Counted from the first letter of the stretch, positions 28,134 to 38,035 are shown. The stretch: 64,000 bases of DNA from Gluconobacter cadivus (GCF_015244745.1 NZ_JABCQI010000003.1:1-64000), one strand, 5' to 3'. Notes: generated by a model not told the origin, from the letters alone. Translations and numbers: made by a program.

Positions 28134-29587
28134 CCGCCCGTCCGATCCGCATTTCCGGCCTGCGACAGGCCGTTCTGTGGGACGAGCGTAGTGCGGGGCA
28201 TGTCTATGCGCCCGACACCGACCTCGTGATCGAGAACGGCAGGATCGTTTTCGCCGGCCCGGCATCGGAAATGCCGGATGTGTACGCGACCCTTCCAGTC
28301 GATGTGGACGGGCGCGATCTCATGGCTATGCCCGGTCTGGTGGACGTCCATTCCCACCCCGCGACGGAACCCATGAGCCGGGGCATGTTCGACGAACTCG
28401 GTTCTCCCGGCCTGTTCTATTCGTCCCTGTACGAATACATGCCGGTCTTCCGCGCCGATGCCGCCAGCAAGCCGGACTGCGCACGCGTGGCCTATAGCGA
28501 AATGCTGCTTTCGGGCGTGACTACGGTCGTGGATCTCTCCACCCCATGGGCCGGCTGGCTCGATGCGGCGACGGAAAGTGGATTGCGCGTCTGTCTGGGG
28601 CCGATGTTCCGTTCGGCGGCATGGAAAACCACGAACGGCTATACCGTCGATTACAGCTGGAGCGAGGATAGAGGCCAGCGCTCGATGGACGAAGCGCTGG
28701 AAACCGTGGACGCAGCCGAGGCCCACGCATCGGGTCGTCTGTCCGGCATGATCGTCCCGGCCCAGATCGACACCTGCTCGCCCGAAATTCTGAAAGCCTC
28801 GTTCGTTGCCGCAGAAAAGCGCGATCTGCCGTGGCAAACCCATGCGGCGCAGTCGATCGTCGAGTTTCAGGAAATCACCCGCCGCCACGGTATGACGCCC
28901 GTTCAGTGGCTCGACAGTCTGGGCGTGCTCTCCCGCCGCAGCATTGTCGGACATGCGATCTTTCTGGATGACCATCCCTCCACGCCCTGGCACACGAAAC
29001 GCGACCTCGACATCCTCGTCAGCCGGGAGGCCGCCGTTGCGCATTGCGCCACGGTTTTCGCCCGTCGCGGTTACGTCCTGAAGGATTTCGGACGCTACAA
29101 ACGCGCCGGAATCCGCATCGGACTGGGCACTGATACTTATCCGCACACCATGCTCGACGATCTGCGTCTGACGGCCTATCTGGGTCGCATACAGGAACAG
29201 AGCCCCGAAGCCGTCTCCACACGAGACGTGTTCGATGCCGCGACCTGCGTCGGCGCCTCGCTGCTCGGACGGGATGATATCGGCCGCCTGAAAACCGGTG
29301 GTCCGGCCGATCTGGTGTTGGTCGATCTGTCGCATCCGATGATGCGCCCCTCGATCGACCCGGTACGCTCGCTCATTTTCTCCGCCGATGACCGCGCCAT
29401 CCACTCCGTCTATGTGGCAGGCCGCAAGGTCGTGGAGAAGGGGAGGGTGCTCACCATGGATTATGAAGGTGCGACCTCCCGTCTGGTCGAGGAGCAGGCC
29501 CGGATCGTGGATTCCGTTGCCCAGCGTGACCGGCTGGGCCGTTCGGTGAACACGCTCGTGCCGCCGACCTTCCCGACCCGTCGATGA
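28130..29587 (+). CDS. Amidohydrolase of the ATZ/TRZ (deaminase/chlorohydrolase) family
   Basis: The 485-residue metal-dependent hydrolase has the VDVHSH zinc motif early, TCSPE/HAAQS in the barrel and GLGTDTYPHTM as the catalytic aspartate region. It is closest to the ATZ/TRZ group, which removes amino or chloro groups from ring substrates such as cytosine, guanine, S-adenosylhomocysteine and triazines. The substrate is unknown; its place between an imidase-like gene and a second binding protein suggests a nitrogen heterocycle. The start overlaps the previous stop, and the stop overlaps the next start. Confidence 0.85.
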   Translation: MTARPIRISGLRQAVLWDERSAGHVYAPDTDLVIENGRIVFAGPASEMPDVYATLPVDVDGRDLMAMPGLVDVHSHPATEPMSRGMFDELGSPGLFYSSLYEYMPVFRADAASKPDCARVAYSEMLLSGVTTVVDLSTPWAGWLDAATESGLRVCLGPMFRSAAWKTTNGYTVDYSWSEDRGQRSMDEALETVDAAEAHASGRLSGMIVPAQIDTCSPEILKASFVAAEKRDLPWQTHAAQSIVEFQEITRRHGMTPVQWLDSLGVLSRRSIVGHAIFLDDHPSTPWHTKRDLDILVSREAAVAHCATVFARRGYVLKDFGRYKRAGIRIGLGTDTYPHTMLDDLRLTAYLGRIQEQSPEAVSTRDVFDAATCVGASLLGRDDIGRLKTGGPADLVLVDLSHPMMRPSIDPVRSLIFSADDRAIHSVYVAGRKVVEKGRVLTMDYEGATSRLVEEQARIVDSVAQRDRLGRSVNTLVPPTFPTRR

Positions 29588-30435
29588 TGTGCTGCGCGAT
29601 GCCCCCGGCTGTGGCGCGCTTTCTGCGGCGCGCCTTCGCGGTCACCGCGCTGCTGGGTCTCGGTTCCGCAAGAGCCGAGACCCCTGATCTCCCGCTGGGG
29701 CTGTATCCCAGCTATCCACCGCTCGATATGCGCGACACCACAACGGGCGACCTCGAAGGCTTCGATGTCGATCTCGCAACGGCCCTGAGCCAGCGGATGG
29801 GCATGACACCCCGGATGGTCGAGACGGGCTTCGCACAGCTCATTCCGTCCCTTCTAACGGGCCGGATCAGGATGTTTTTCAATGGCATGGTGGATACGCC
29901 CTTAAGGCGGGAGAGCGTGTCTTTCGTTGATTACCTGCAATCGGGTTTCCAGTTCGTAACGCTCTCCGGCGATGCTCACGCCCCCTCCAGCCTTCCCGAA
30001 CTCTGCGGCCGCCGGGTGGCCGCCAGCCGCGTGACCTCCGTCCCGGCCGAGCTTCTGGCCTGGAGCGACCGCAACTGCGTGGCCAAAAAACGTCCGCCTG
30101 TCCTCCTGTTCGCGACCGAAAATTCGGCGGATGCGCGGCTTCAACTCCGCGAAGGCCGCGTGGTCGCGGCCCTGCAGGACAGCCTGACACTTCCCTGGAC
30201 GGTTGAAATCAGCGGCCACACGCTTCAGGCGCTAGGCGAGCCGTTCCATCTGTCCCCGCTGGGGATCGGGCTGCCCAAAGGAGACGCCGACTTCACCTGC
30301 CGCGTCTCAAAAGCGTTTTCAGCCCTGCAGCAGGACGGCACCTATCTTGCCCTGATCCATAAATGGCACCTGCCCGAAAGTGCGGCCCTTCCCACACAAC
30401 CCGTTCCCAAGGCGTGTACCGATCATGCTCCCTGA
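29584..30435 (+). CDS. ABC transporter substrate-binding protein, copy 2
   Basis: The 283-residue family 3 binding protein is paralogous to the one at 24800. It shares the LGLYPSYPPLDMRD-type opening, FDVDLATALSQRMGM, and the ELCGRRVAASRVTS block that mirrors MLCGRKVAASRATS in copy 1. No second permease or ATPase follows, so both binding proteins probably feed the single transporter with different ligands. The racemase gene starts 11 bases before its stop. Confidence 0.88.
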   Translation: MMCCAMPPAVARFLRRAFAVTALLGLGSARAETPDLPLGLYPSYPPLDMRDTTTGDLEGFDVDLATALSQRMGMTPRMVETGFAQLIPSLLTGRIRMFFNGMVDTPLRRESVSFVDYLQSGFQFVTLSGDAHAPSSLPELCGRRVAASRVTSVPAELLAWSDRNCVAKKRPPVLLFATENSADARLQLREGRVVAALQDSLTLPWTVEISGHTLQALGEPFHLSPLGIGLPKGDADFTCRVSKAFSALQQDGTYLALIHKWHLPESAALPTQPVPKACTDHAP

Positions 30436-31078
30436 CCGTATTCTCGTCATCAATCCCAATTCCTCGTCTCAGGTGACGCGTGCGATTGATGCGGCGCTTG
30501 CCCCGATGCGCAGTCGGACGCCTTTTCGGATCGATGTGATGGATCTTCCCGACGCTCCGCCGGGTGTTGCATTGCAGAGCGATGCGGACGAGGTCGCGCC
30601 ACTGGTGCAGCGCGCCATCCGCGCCAATCCGGCCGAGGCTTACGCTGTTGCCTGTTTCAGCGACCCGGGCGTTGCGGGTGCGCGTGAAAACACGCCGGGC
30701 GCTGCGGTCCGGGGGATCGGGGAAAGCGCGATCCTGCATGCCCTGACCCGCGCAGACCGCTTCGGCATTATCGCCCTGTCCGAAAAATCGGTCTTTCGTC
30801 AGCGTCGTCTGGTGCGCGGGATGGGCGTAAGCGAGCGCTATGCCGGCAGTCTCGGTATCGGCACCACAGCCGCCGGAGCCACGGATCATGCACTACTCGA
30901 CAGGATGGTCGATGCGGCAAAACGTCTCGTCGATCAGGGCGCGGACACGATCCTCATGGGCTGCGCAGGCATGGCGCATTTTCAGCCGCATCTGGAAGAT
31001 ATCTGCCAGCGTCCCGTGATCGAACCCACCCGCGCCGCCGTTGCTCTCCTGATCGGAGACCTCACCCTCAGGCCCTGA
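30425..31078 (+). CDS. Asp/Glu/hydantoin racemase family protein
   Basis: The 217-residue protein opens with RILVINPNSS. It carries the two catalytic cysteines Cys77 (VACFSDPG) and Cys180 (LMGCAGM), positions close to those I recall for hydantoin racemase HyuE. It would interconvert enantiomers of 5-substituted hydantoins, so that a stereoselective pathway can use both. It is the last gene of the operon and runs tail to tail into the MFS gene with an 11-base overlap. Confidence 0.88.
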   Translation: MLPDRILVINPNSSSQVTRAIDAALAPMRSRTPFRIDVMDLPDAPPGVALQSDADEVAPLVQRAIRANPAEAYAVACFSDPGVAGARENTPGAAVRGIGESAILHALTRADRFGIIALSEKSVFRQRRLVRGMGVSERYAGSLGIGTTAAGATDHALLDRMVDAAKRLVDQGADTILMGCAGMAHFQPHLEDICQRPVIEPTRAAVALLIGDLTLRP

Positions 31079-32312
31079 TGGGCGCTCGGACACAGGCCAG
31101 AGCCCCAATTCCTGCCAGTCCCAGAAAGATCAGAAATCCGTCAGCCATCCTCCAGTTTCCCAGGATCGTAACGCTCCAGGACATGGCGAGCGGCACCACG
31201 GCAACGGACAGGTTTCCCAAGAACTGCGTCCACGACGACAGCCGCGCCGTGGATGATCCTCCAAATTCCTGCACGCAGGCCCAGATCGAAATCTGACCCA
31301 GCCCCAGAAAGGCTGCGGCCACAAGTGCGAGCGGAAGCATAGCGGCGCTGCGTGATGTCATCAGGGCTACAGCAAGAAAGGCGGTTCCCCCGCCAAGACC
31401 AGCAATTCCGAGCGGGACACGGGCGCTCCATTGCGAAAGGCCCGCGCGGAGCAGCTGGTCCGAGGCAAAGCCCCCCAGAAGCTTTGAGAGCAGGATGACG
31501 AGGTATGAGGCGGAAACATACCACCCGACATGGCTCATGTTCAGATGGAACATATTCCGCAGATAGAGGGGAAACAGCGCCAGAAAGAATCCTTCGACCC
31601 CCATCAGGCAGAAATAGGCCCCTCCGATTGTATACAGGCGGGACAGAGCGAACGGCTCCACCGGAACTGCCTGCTGTTGTTGTATGGAAGGGTCTTCTGC
31701 TTTCAGGGCATAGGCCAGAAGGATGCCGAAGAGCAGGACCCCGGTTATTCCGTAGATCGCAAAACATAGCTGCCATGACAACGACGTCATGAGAAAAACC
31801 GAAAGAGGTGCGCCGACGACTGCCCCCAAAGAAAGCGCTGCCAGAAGAATCGCAATGACAGAAGAGCGATGAGTGGTGCGAAAACGTTGCTGCACGGTCA
31901 TCAGGGCGGCGGTCCAGTCCGGCGCCTGACCCATGCCGAGAAGGGCGCGGCACAGCACCAACTCCCAGATCGTGCTTGCAAATGCAGTGGCGAGCAGAGC
32001 GAAGGACCAGAACAGGCACGCCAGTGCATAAGTCCGGGCCGCTCCCAGCCTGCCGCATACCCACCCGGCCGGAAGCTGACACAGGGCATAGGTGAAGGAG
32101 TAAGCGGAAATGATGTTGCTGATCTGCCCCAGACTGCAACCAAGGCTACTTTGGATGCGCGGCGCCATGACGACCATCGCCTGTTTATCGATGGCCATCA
32201 GAAATGTTGCCGGGAGCAGCACCAGTCCAAAAACAAGCCAGGGATTATTCCAGTGCCGCCCTGCCTGCACCATACCATGCCGGACGGGCAGGGGAGCCTC
32301 TGAAATGTGCAT
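31068..32312 (-). CDS. MFS transporter (anion:cation symporter-like)
   Basis: The 414-residue, twelve-segment transporter has MAIDKQAMVVMAPRIQ near the N-terminus. This resembles the ACS group, which imports organic anions such as glucarate, phthalate or tartrate. It lies five bases after the TonB-receptor stop on the same strand, so outer- and inner-membrane transport for one compound seem paired. It is convergent with the hydantoin racemase gene. Confidence 0.85.
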   Translation of the reverse strand: MHISEAPLPVRHGMVQAGRHWNNPWLVFGLVLLPATFLMAIDKQAMVVMAPRIQSSLGCSLGQISNIISAYSFTYALCQLPAGWVCGRLGAARTYALACLFWSFALLATAFASTIWELVLCRALLGMGQAPDWTAALMTVQQRFRTTHRSSVIAILLAALSLGAVVGAPLSVFLMTSLSWQLCFAIYGITGVLLFGILLAYALKAEDPSIQQQQAVPVEPFALSRLYTIGGAYFCLMGVEGFFLALFPLYLRNMFHLNMSHVGWYVSASYLVILLSKLLGGFASDQLLRAGLSQWSARVPLGIAGLGGGTAFLAVALMTSRSAAMLPLALVAAAFLGLGQISIWACVQEFGGSSTARLSSWTQFLGNLSVAVVPLAMSWSVTILGNWRMADGFLIFLGLAGIGALACVRAPIRA

Positions 32313-32317
32313 TGTCG

Positions 32318-34711
32318 TTAGAAGTCGGAACTCAGGGAGAATGCGACCGCAAAATCGCCCCCGACGTAATAGGTCGGCGTACCTGCCGCAATCGCCGTCC
32401 CGAAAATACCCTTTGTCGCATGAGCATTTGTGGCAATGCCGTTCACGCCGGACAGATAATGCTCGTCACCGATATTCATCAGGTTAAGCTGGATCTGCGG
32501 ATGCTGGGCCGGGCCGATTTTCTGGAAACGATAGCCAGCCGAAAGATTGGCCGTTTTGAATGCCGGAATGCTCTGGTCATTCATGAAGGTGCTGTATTGT
32601 GAATCCACATAGTTGAATGTGAAGTTCCCGAAGAAACGGGTGTCGTCATAGCTCAGACCGATCGAGCCGGTGAATTTTGGGGCAAGAACCGAAGCTTTCC
32701 CCTTGGTTGGCAGGTAGTCGTTTCCAACCTGAATATTGTTGCCCATTTCGGAATGGAGGTACTGCCCCGAAATATACGGAGAAAAATGATGCCATGCCGG
32801 AAGGCTCAGTTCCGCCTGTACGCCACGGATCGTCTGGCCGCCACCATTGACCGAGAAGGACTGCGGGCTGTTGTTGACGTATGTAATGCTGGAAATCTGG
32901 CGATTGGTCAGATTGTAATTGAACGCTGCCGCCGAGAAATTGACTGCGCCGTAATGGCGGTATCCAATCTCTTCGGAGATTGAGTATTCCGGTTTGAGAT
33001 TGCTCGAATGGCTGCTGGTCTTTTTCCCCGTTGTGGCGCTGTAGATGTCGACATAGGCGCTCAGCGCGGCCGGTTCCTTGAAAGCCGTCGAGGCGCTGAA
33101 ATACACTTGGTCATGCGGCGTAATGCGATAGCTGACCGAAAGCTGCGGCAGCGGTTCGGCATCGTTTTTGTTGACGGCATAAGTCGGCCCAGGCAGCGCA
33201 CTGGTCGCATGGCGGGAGACCATGACTTCCTTGAACCCGGCATTCAGCACGAGGCGATCGTTGAAAAATTTCATCGTATCGTTGATGAAAATGGCGTTTG
33301 TCTGCTGGATGAGATGACCGTTATAGGTCCCGATGACCGTTCCAGAAGACGATTTGATCGGATTGCCGCCATACTCGTTCATCACGTTGCCGTTCGGTTC
33401 GACCGGCGTGTACGAGGTGTTTTCGTTGTGATCAAAGTAATCGTACCAGTAACCGACCTGAAGCGTGTTGAATTTGTGCTTCCAGGTCAGGGTCGCGTTC
33501 TGGCCTCCCGCGGTTTGAGTATAGGCATCGACGTTTTCTACCGTGGCGACATTGTTGACGCTATAGGGGAGTTGTACCGTGCCGACCGACTGGTCTCCGA
33601 CGAACATCGAATTCCCGTTAACGTTCGCGCCGCTGTTGATAAAGCCACGCGTATACATGATGTACGGCGTGATCTTGAATGTCAGGTCCGGCAGGAGTTC
33701 GAACTCCGTCGGTATGGCGGCGATGACGTTCTGCCGCTGGTTGAAGCGCAGCTTGTAGTAATTGGAGGTTCCGTAAGAGTATTTTCCGGCATAATTGTAG
33801 GAAATACCGTACTGCTTCCACTGGCTGAGGGTCGGATTGGTGTAGACGTCCGTGCGCATCCAGTTCCATGCGAAGAACGGGGCGATGCTGTTATGGCCCC
33901 ATTCCTTCAGGAAGTGGCTATCAACATGGTAGCGCTTCGTATTGCCTGACCCGCGCCAGTTGTTCACTTCCGTATGGGAAAAGGATGTGTAGTTCCGGAT
34001 CCCGGTATGTCCGATTTCGCCGCTGTCGAGGCGGATAAACTGCCGGTTGAGAGATTTGTTACCACCACTGAGGTCGATATATCCGCCAGTTTTGCGGGAA
34101 GGCTGCCGCGCCGAAGCCCGGATCTGCCCGCCTACCGAGTTGTAGACAGGTGCATCAATATCAGGAGAGCCCTGAGAAACGTCGAGATGGCTGATGTTTT
34201 CCGTATCGGACCATTCAGTGGCAAAGGGCGTGTAATAAAGGCGGTCGCCTGCGGGCATACCTTCGTAAGTCGTGCCAAGTTCGGTCTGGTTCAGACCACG
34301 AATGGAGACGTTCATCCGGTCACTGAGGCCAAGAGGATCATTTGTTGAAACGACCACACCGGGGCTCATCGCAAGCAGGGTGACGGCGTTGGCTGTTGGG
34401 GACTGCTTGGCAATATAGTCACGCGAGACGCCGCTGACTGATTTCGCGGCCGTCTGGACAGGCATGAGACCTCCGCCTGGTGTCGTGTTCGTAACACCGT
34501 TGGCGCCAACCACCTGTTTATGGACCGAAATATATTCGTCTTTATGAGGAGGTGCAGCTTTCTTGGTTTGGGGGAGAGTGGCTTTGGCTCGCGGAGCATT
34601 GTGTATGAAAGCAGGTTTCCCGCTTTTTGTGTTTGATGCCGCGAGCGACGGCTGAAAGTACAGCGCACAACCCGACAGAAGAAGGATTTTATAACCGTTT
34701 TTCGTCAGCAT
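32318..34711 (-). CDS. TonB-dependent outer-membrane receptor, cyclic-amide cluster
   Basis: The 797-residue receptor has a signal peptide (MLTKNGYKILLLSGCALYF) and a basic, proline-rich linker. The plug domain (about residues 70-200) has VSIRGLNQTELGTTYEG, and a 22-strand barrel ends in Phe. It is paralogous to the receptor at 50993, sharing GGGLMPVQTAAKSV near the plug and the NATKGIFG-type C-terminus. ATG 34711 begins the signal peptide; an extension to 34771 has no leader. It is the first gene of a two-gene unit with the MFS importer. The ligand is unknown. Confidence 0.9.
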   Translation of the reverse strand: MLTKNGYKILLLSGCALYFQPSLAASNTKSGKPAFIHNAPRAKATLPQTKKAAPPHKDEYISVHKQVVGANGVTNTTPGGGLMPVQTAAKSVSGVSRDYIAKQSPTANAVTLLAMSPGVVVSTNDPLGLSDRMNVSIRGLNQTELGTTYEGMPAGDRLYYTPFATEWSDTENISHLDVSQGSPDIDAPVYNSVGGQIRASARQPSRKTGGYIDLSGGNKSLNRQFIRLDSGEIGHTGIRNYTSFSHTEVNNWRGSGNTKRYHVDSHFLKEWGHNSIAPFFAWNWMRTDVYTNPTLSQWKQYGISYNYAGKYSYGTSNYYKLRFNQRQNVIAAIPTEFELLPDLTFKITPYIMYTRGFINSGANVNGNSMFVGDQSVGTVQLPYSVNNVATVENVDAYTQTAGGQNATLTWKHKFNTLQVGYWYDYFDHNENTSYTPVEPNGNVMNEYGGNPIKSSSGTVIGTYNGHLIQQTNAIFINDTMKFFNDRLVLNAGFKEVMVSRHATSALPGPTYAVNKNDAEPLPQLSVSYRITPHDQVYFSASTAFKEPAALSAYVDIYSATTGKKTSSHSSNLKPEYSISEEIGYRHYGAVNFSAAAFNYNLTNRQISSITYVNNSPQSFSVNGGGQTIRGVQAELSLPAWHHFSPYISGQYLHSEMGNNIQVGNDYLPTKGKASVLAPKFTGSIGLSYDDTRFFGNFTFNYVDSQYSTFMNDQSIPAFKTANLSAGYRFQKIGPAQHPQIQLNLMNIGDEHYLSGVNGIATNAHATKGIFGTAIAAGTPTYYVGGDFAVAFSLSSDF

Positions 34712-35044
34712 ATCGGCAGTTCCGTTCCAGCCAGGGAATTTGGTGTGATGCTGAAACGATAAGGGATACAAACAGCAGAATCTCGCTCTAAATCCACTGG
34801 CATAATCAGAATTGGACCTCTCAGTATTTATTCAGCTTATACCCCTTGACCGCCAGTATGAGGTGTTTGAAAAAAGTTTTGATCGAAACGATCAGGCATA
34901 AAGAATCTCTGGAATATGTAGTGGCACGAGCTTGGCAGAATGCAGTTCGGCCGTCCGTATGATCTCTGGTTCTCGGAACAAATATTCGACGGATGTGGTG
35001 AGGACTGAAGGGCGTATGGATCGAAATATGAGTTCAGGACGGGA
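34712..35044. other. Divergent intergenic region, TonB receptor / FAD dehydrogenase
   Basis: This 333-base region between divergent starts must hold both promoters. No strong dyad or recognised operator was found by eye. Confidence 0.4.
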
Positions 35045-36457
35045 ATGATGATGGAAATGGATGACCGCATACAGGCGCTCCATGCGAGATTGCAGGCGAT
35101 TGTCGGGTCAGAGCAGATCTTTACGGGAAACGAAACGGCTCGCTGGGCGAAGGACTGGACAGGACAGTTCGAAGGCAGACCTCTTGCCGTCGTTCGTCCC
35201 GGAACGTGCGAGGAAGTTGCGGCCGTCCTTCGTCTTGCCAATCGATACCGTATTCCTGTCGTTCCGATTGCCGGGAATACGGGCCTCAATGGAGGCGCTT
35301 ACGGGCCGGAGTCCATTCTGGTTTCCGTTGAACGAATGAACAGAATTCGCGAAATCAGGCGCGATGCCCGCGTGGCCGTTGTCGAGGCGGGTGTGATTGT
35401 CGCAGCACTGGATTCGGCTGTCGAACAAGACGGGCTGACCTTCCCTCTCGCATTCGGTGCTGCGGGTTCGGCGATGATGGGAGGGGTGCTCTCCACCAAT
35501 GCGGGAGGAAGCAATGTCCTGCGTTATGGGAATGTGCGCGATCTCTGTCTTGGGCTTGAAGTCGTGCTGCCGGATGGACGCATTCTCGATCTTATGACAG
35601 CCCTGAAAAAGGACAATTCCGGCTTTGATCTGCGTGATCTTATCATCGGAGCGGAAGGGCAACTCGGGATCATCACCGCGGCCATCATGAAGCTTCATCC
35701 TCGTCCGGCCTATCACGCGACCGCACTCGTCGCGCTTGAGGATCTGAGAGTAGCGCCTGCATTGCTGAATGCTTTTCAGGATGCATCGGGAAATGCAGTG
35801 ACGGCTTACGAATTCATGTCTCGCAACTATGTTGCCGGATATGAGAAACTCATGCCGAATACGCGCCGGTTTTTCGATACCGCCTATCCTGCGGTGTTAC
35901 TGGTGGAGCTTGCAAGCGTGCGAAATGAAGCACTGGAAGAACTTCTGGAAACAGTGCTGGCTGACGCCCTGGAGCGGGGGATCCTGGCGGATGCCGTTAT
36001 CGCACAAAGCGATCTGCAACGTCAGGAGATGTGGGCGCTTCGAGAGGCTGCTGCTGAACTCGCTTTTCACAGGCACCCGGTAATTGACACCGATATTGCC
36101 GTACCGCTGGAACGCATCGCGGAATATATGGACCGCATTCCAGAAATAATGAGGGCGATTGATCCCGGATTTAGTGATATTGCTGTCGCGCATTTTGGAG
36201 ACGGAAACATCCATTATACGGTGTGGCCTTCAAAAAACGATCCTATCGTCGAAGCAGCTTTACGCGCTGCTATTGATGCACTCGCAGTTGACATGGGTGG
36301 AACATTTTCGGCGGAGCACGGTATTGGTCTTTGCAAACTGCCTTCCATGGCGCGGCATAAAAACGTTTCAGCTCTGGACATGATGCTGGCCATCAAGACG
36401 GCCTTTGATCCCAAAGGGATTTTGAATCCCGGCAAGACTTTACCCGGAAGGTCATAG
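35045..36457 (+). CDS. FAD-linked 2-hydroxyacid dehydrogenase (GlcD/D-2-hydroxyglutarate type)
   Basis: The 470-residue protein has the PCMH-type FAD domain (PIAGNTGLNGGAYG, SVERMNRIREI, GGVLSTNAGGSNVLRYG). The C-terminal FAD-oxidase domain has HFGDGNIHYTVWP and EHGIGLCKLP, the metal/hydroxyacid site of D-lactate and D-2-hydroxyglutarate dehydrogenases. It would oxidise a D-2-hydroxyacid, feeding electrons to the respiratory chain or an electron carrier. Three ATG codons in a row start it after AGGACGGG, so any may be used. It is divergent from the TonB receptor and has no obvious partner gene. Confidence 0.88.
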   Translation: MMMEMDDRIQALHARLQAIVGSEQIFTGNETARWAKDWTGQFEGRPLAVVRPGTCEEVAAVLRLANRYRIPVVPIAGNTGLNGGAYGPESILVSVERMNRIREIRRDARVAVVEAGVIVAALDSAVEQDGLTFPLAFGAAGSAMMGGVLSTNAGGSNVLRYGNVRDLCLGLEVVLPDGRILDLMTALKKDNSGFDLRDLIIGAEGQLGIITAAIMKLHPRPAYHATALVALEDLRVAPALLNAFQDASGNAVTAYEFMSRNYVAGYEKLMPNTRRFFDTAYPAVLLVELASVRNEALEELLETVLADALERGILADAVIAQSDLQRQEMWALREAAAELAFHRHPVIDTDIAVPLERIAEYMDRIPEIMRAIDPGFSDIAVAHFGDGNIHYTVWPSKNDPIVEAALRAAIDALAVDMGGTFSAEHGIGLCKLPSMARHKNVSALDMMLAIKTAFDPKGILNPGKTLPGRS

Positions 36458-36808
36458 TCTCATGAATGATGTCTGGAAAATTATGGAAATCAGGAACCTA
36501 TTTCACAAAATGGAGGGACTGAAAAACTATTAATCGATGGTGCTTTTGTCGTGGATCTGTTGCAAAATGTAGAGCCTTGGTTCTGGATTGTTACGCGATG
36601 ACGTGAATCCTCTCCAAAAACAGAAAGTGACGCATAGTATAGATGATATCGACCCGCCCGATATAGGCAAGTAACCGGCGTTGAGCAGTATGGCATTGAG
36701 TACCCGAAGAGCCTTCCAATGCCACACTGCGTCAGACGTTCACGAAAGAGCCATGCCGTCCAGCTATTTCAAATATAAAAGTAATATTCTTATTATTTAA
36801 AGATAAAC
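36458..36808. other. Intergenic region, left edge of AT-rich glycan block
   Basis: No supported gene. A short ATCTGTTGCAAAA stretch near 36555 resembles IS6-family ends, but no transposase accompanies it. Possibly an old insertion scar. Confidence 0.35.
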
Positions 36809-37900
36809 TTATATCCAATGATATGATCTATTCAGGTCCATGGTGATATCAACATATTCTTTTGCATAGGTTTCACTGTTGAGAGAATTTTTCATATAAT
36901 CTTGTATATTTTTTACCATCTGCGCACGTTTATCCTGGTTGTCCAAAAGAAATTTTATAGCATTATGTAGCGCTTCTGGATCGTTGGGAGGAACAAAATA
37001 GACCATGTCATCATTAAAGTAGTCTCTAAGCCCCCCAGTATCGGTTACAATACATGGAACACCCATAACTCCAGATTCCTCTACAACCGTCAGGCCGCTT
37101 ACATAGTTATTACGTTCCAATGGAACGATAACTAGAATAGCTTTATCATAGAAAGAAGCCATATCATCATTGGTCTTTAAGCCGGCAATGATCATGTTGG
37201 GGTGCTTGCCCGCAATGGCGATTGCGGAGGCACTTTGTGTAGCGAGGAAAAATTTCTCATCTTTCATATGAGAGGCGCAAACAGCGAGCGTATTCCAGTC
37301 TCGTGAACGATCGTTACCAACAGCTATAATATTTCCCGTATTTTTTTCAGAATACGGAATCATTTCGTCGCAGCGTATTCCGAATTTTGTAAATTCAATT
37401 CTGTTATTCGGGAACATTATTTTTGCAATGTCAGAGTTTACTTTGCTATTAAAAGTCAGAACATCAACATCCCTCAAGAGCCATCGATAAAGCATTTGCC
37501 TAATTTTATTTTTAGGCCACTTATCAATCAGCCATACGCTTTGTCCGATAACTTTAATCTTATTCAGAGAGAATAATTTTTTTAAGAGCATAACTCCAAG
37601 TGTCTGCGATTCATTGTAGGTCCAAACCACATCTGTTCCGTTTGCGATTTCTTTGCGGTTTCTCCAGACCTGTATAAAATCGAAGCCAAGTATTAACCGT
37701 GCAGCATAGCGAACAGATTTTTGAATCGGGTTTTCTTTTACGATATCTTCAGAGTATGTTACTTTAATTTTATCTGAATTGGCTCGGTGGTATCCATAAG
37801 CATAAGGCTCATTGGTGCCGAGAATCTTTCCCTGACGGAATCGGTTATTCCAGTTTCTGGCGCCATATCCATAGCTCATCTGGACAAAAACTCTGATCAT
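36809..37900 (-). CDS. Family 4 glycosyltransferase (GT-B)
   Basis: The 363-residue protein has the C-terminal GT-B motif (EESGVMGVPCIVTDTGGLRDYF) with the donor-binding glutamates and the VVEESG context of GT4 enzymes. The N-terminal half is more divergent. It is distinctly AT-rich. It lies 135 bases downstream of UDP-galactopyranose mutase on the same strand, so a galactofuranose- or other glycan-transferring role is plausible but not shown. Confidence 0.85.
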   Translation of the reverse strand: MIRVFVQMSYGYGARNWNNRFRQGKILGTNEPYAYGYHRANSDKIKVTYSEDIVKENPIQKSVRYAARLILGFDFIQVWRNRKEIANGTDVVWTYNESQTLGVMLLKKLFSLNKIKVIGQSVWLIDKWPKNKIRQMLYRWLLRDVDVLTFNSKVNSDIAKIMFPNNRIEFTKFGIRCDEMIPYSEKNTGNIIAVGNDRSRDWNTLAVCASHMKDEKFFLATQSASAIAIAGKHPNMIIAGLKTNDDMASFYDKAILVIVPLERNNYVSGLTVVEESGVMGVPCIVTDTGGLRDYFNDDMVYFVPPNDPEALHNAIKFLLDNQDKRAQMVKNIQDYMKNSLNSETYAKEYVDITMDLNRSYHWI

Positions 37901-38035
37901 TACTTACCTCTATTTTTGATGGGTTTTGGGCAAAGAGCAGTGGATTCCAAAGTTTTTACTTTCGAGACTTCAGTAAAAACTTTTATTGAAGGAGCTCTGG
38001 CCATGGCTTTGGCAACCAGAAGTTTCGAATATTCC

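Noticed and set aside
36548-36575. GATCTGTTGCAAAA resembling an IS6-family terminal repeat
   Set aside because: No transposase similarity in any frame and no partner repeat; at most an old scar.
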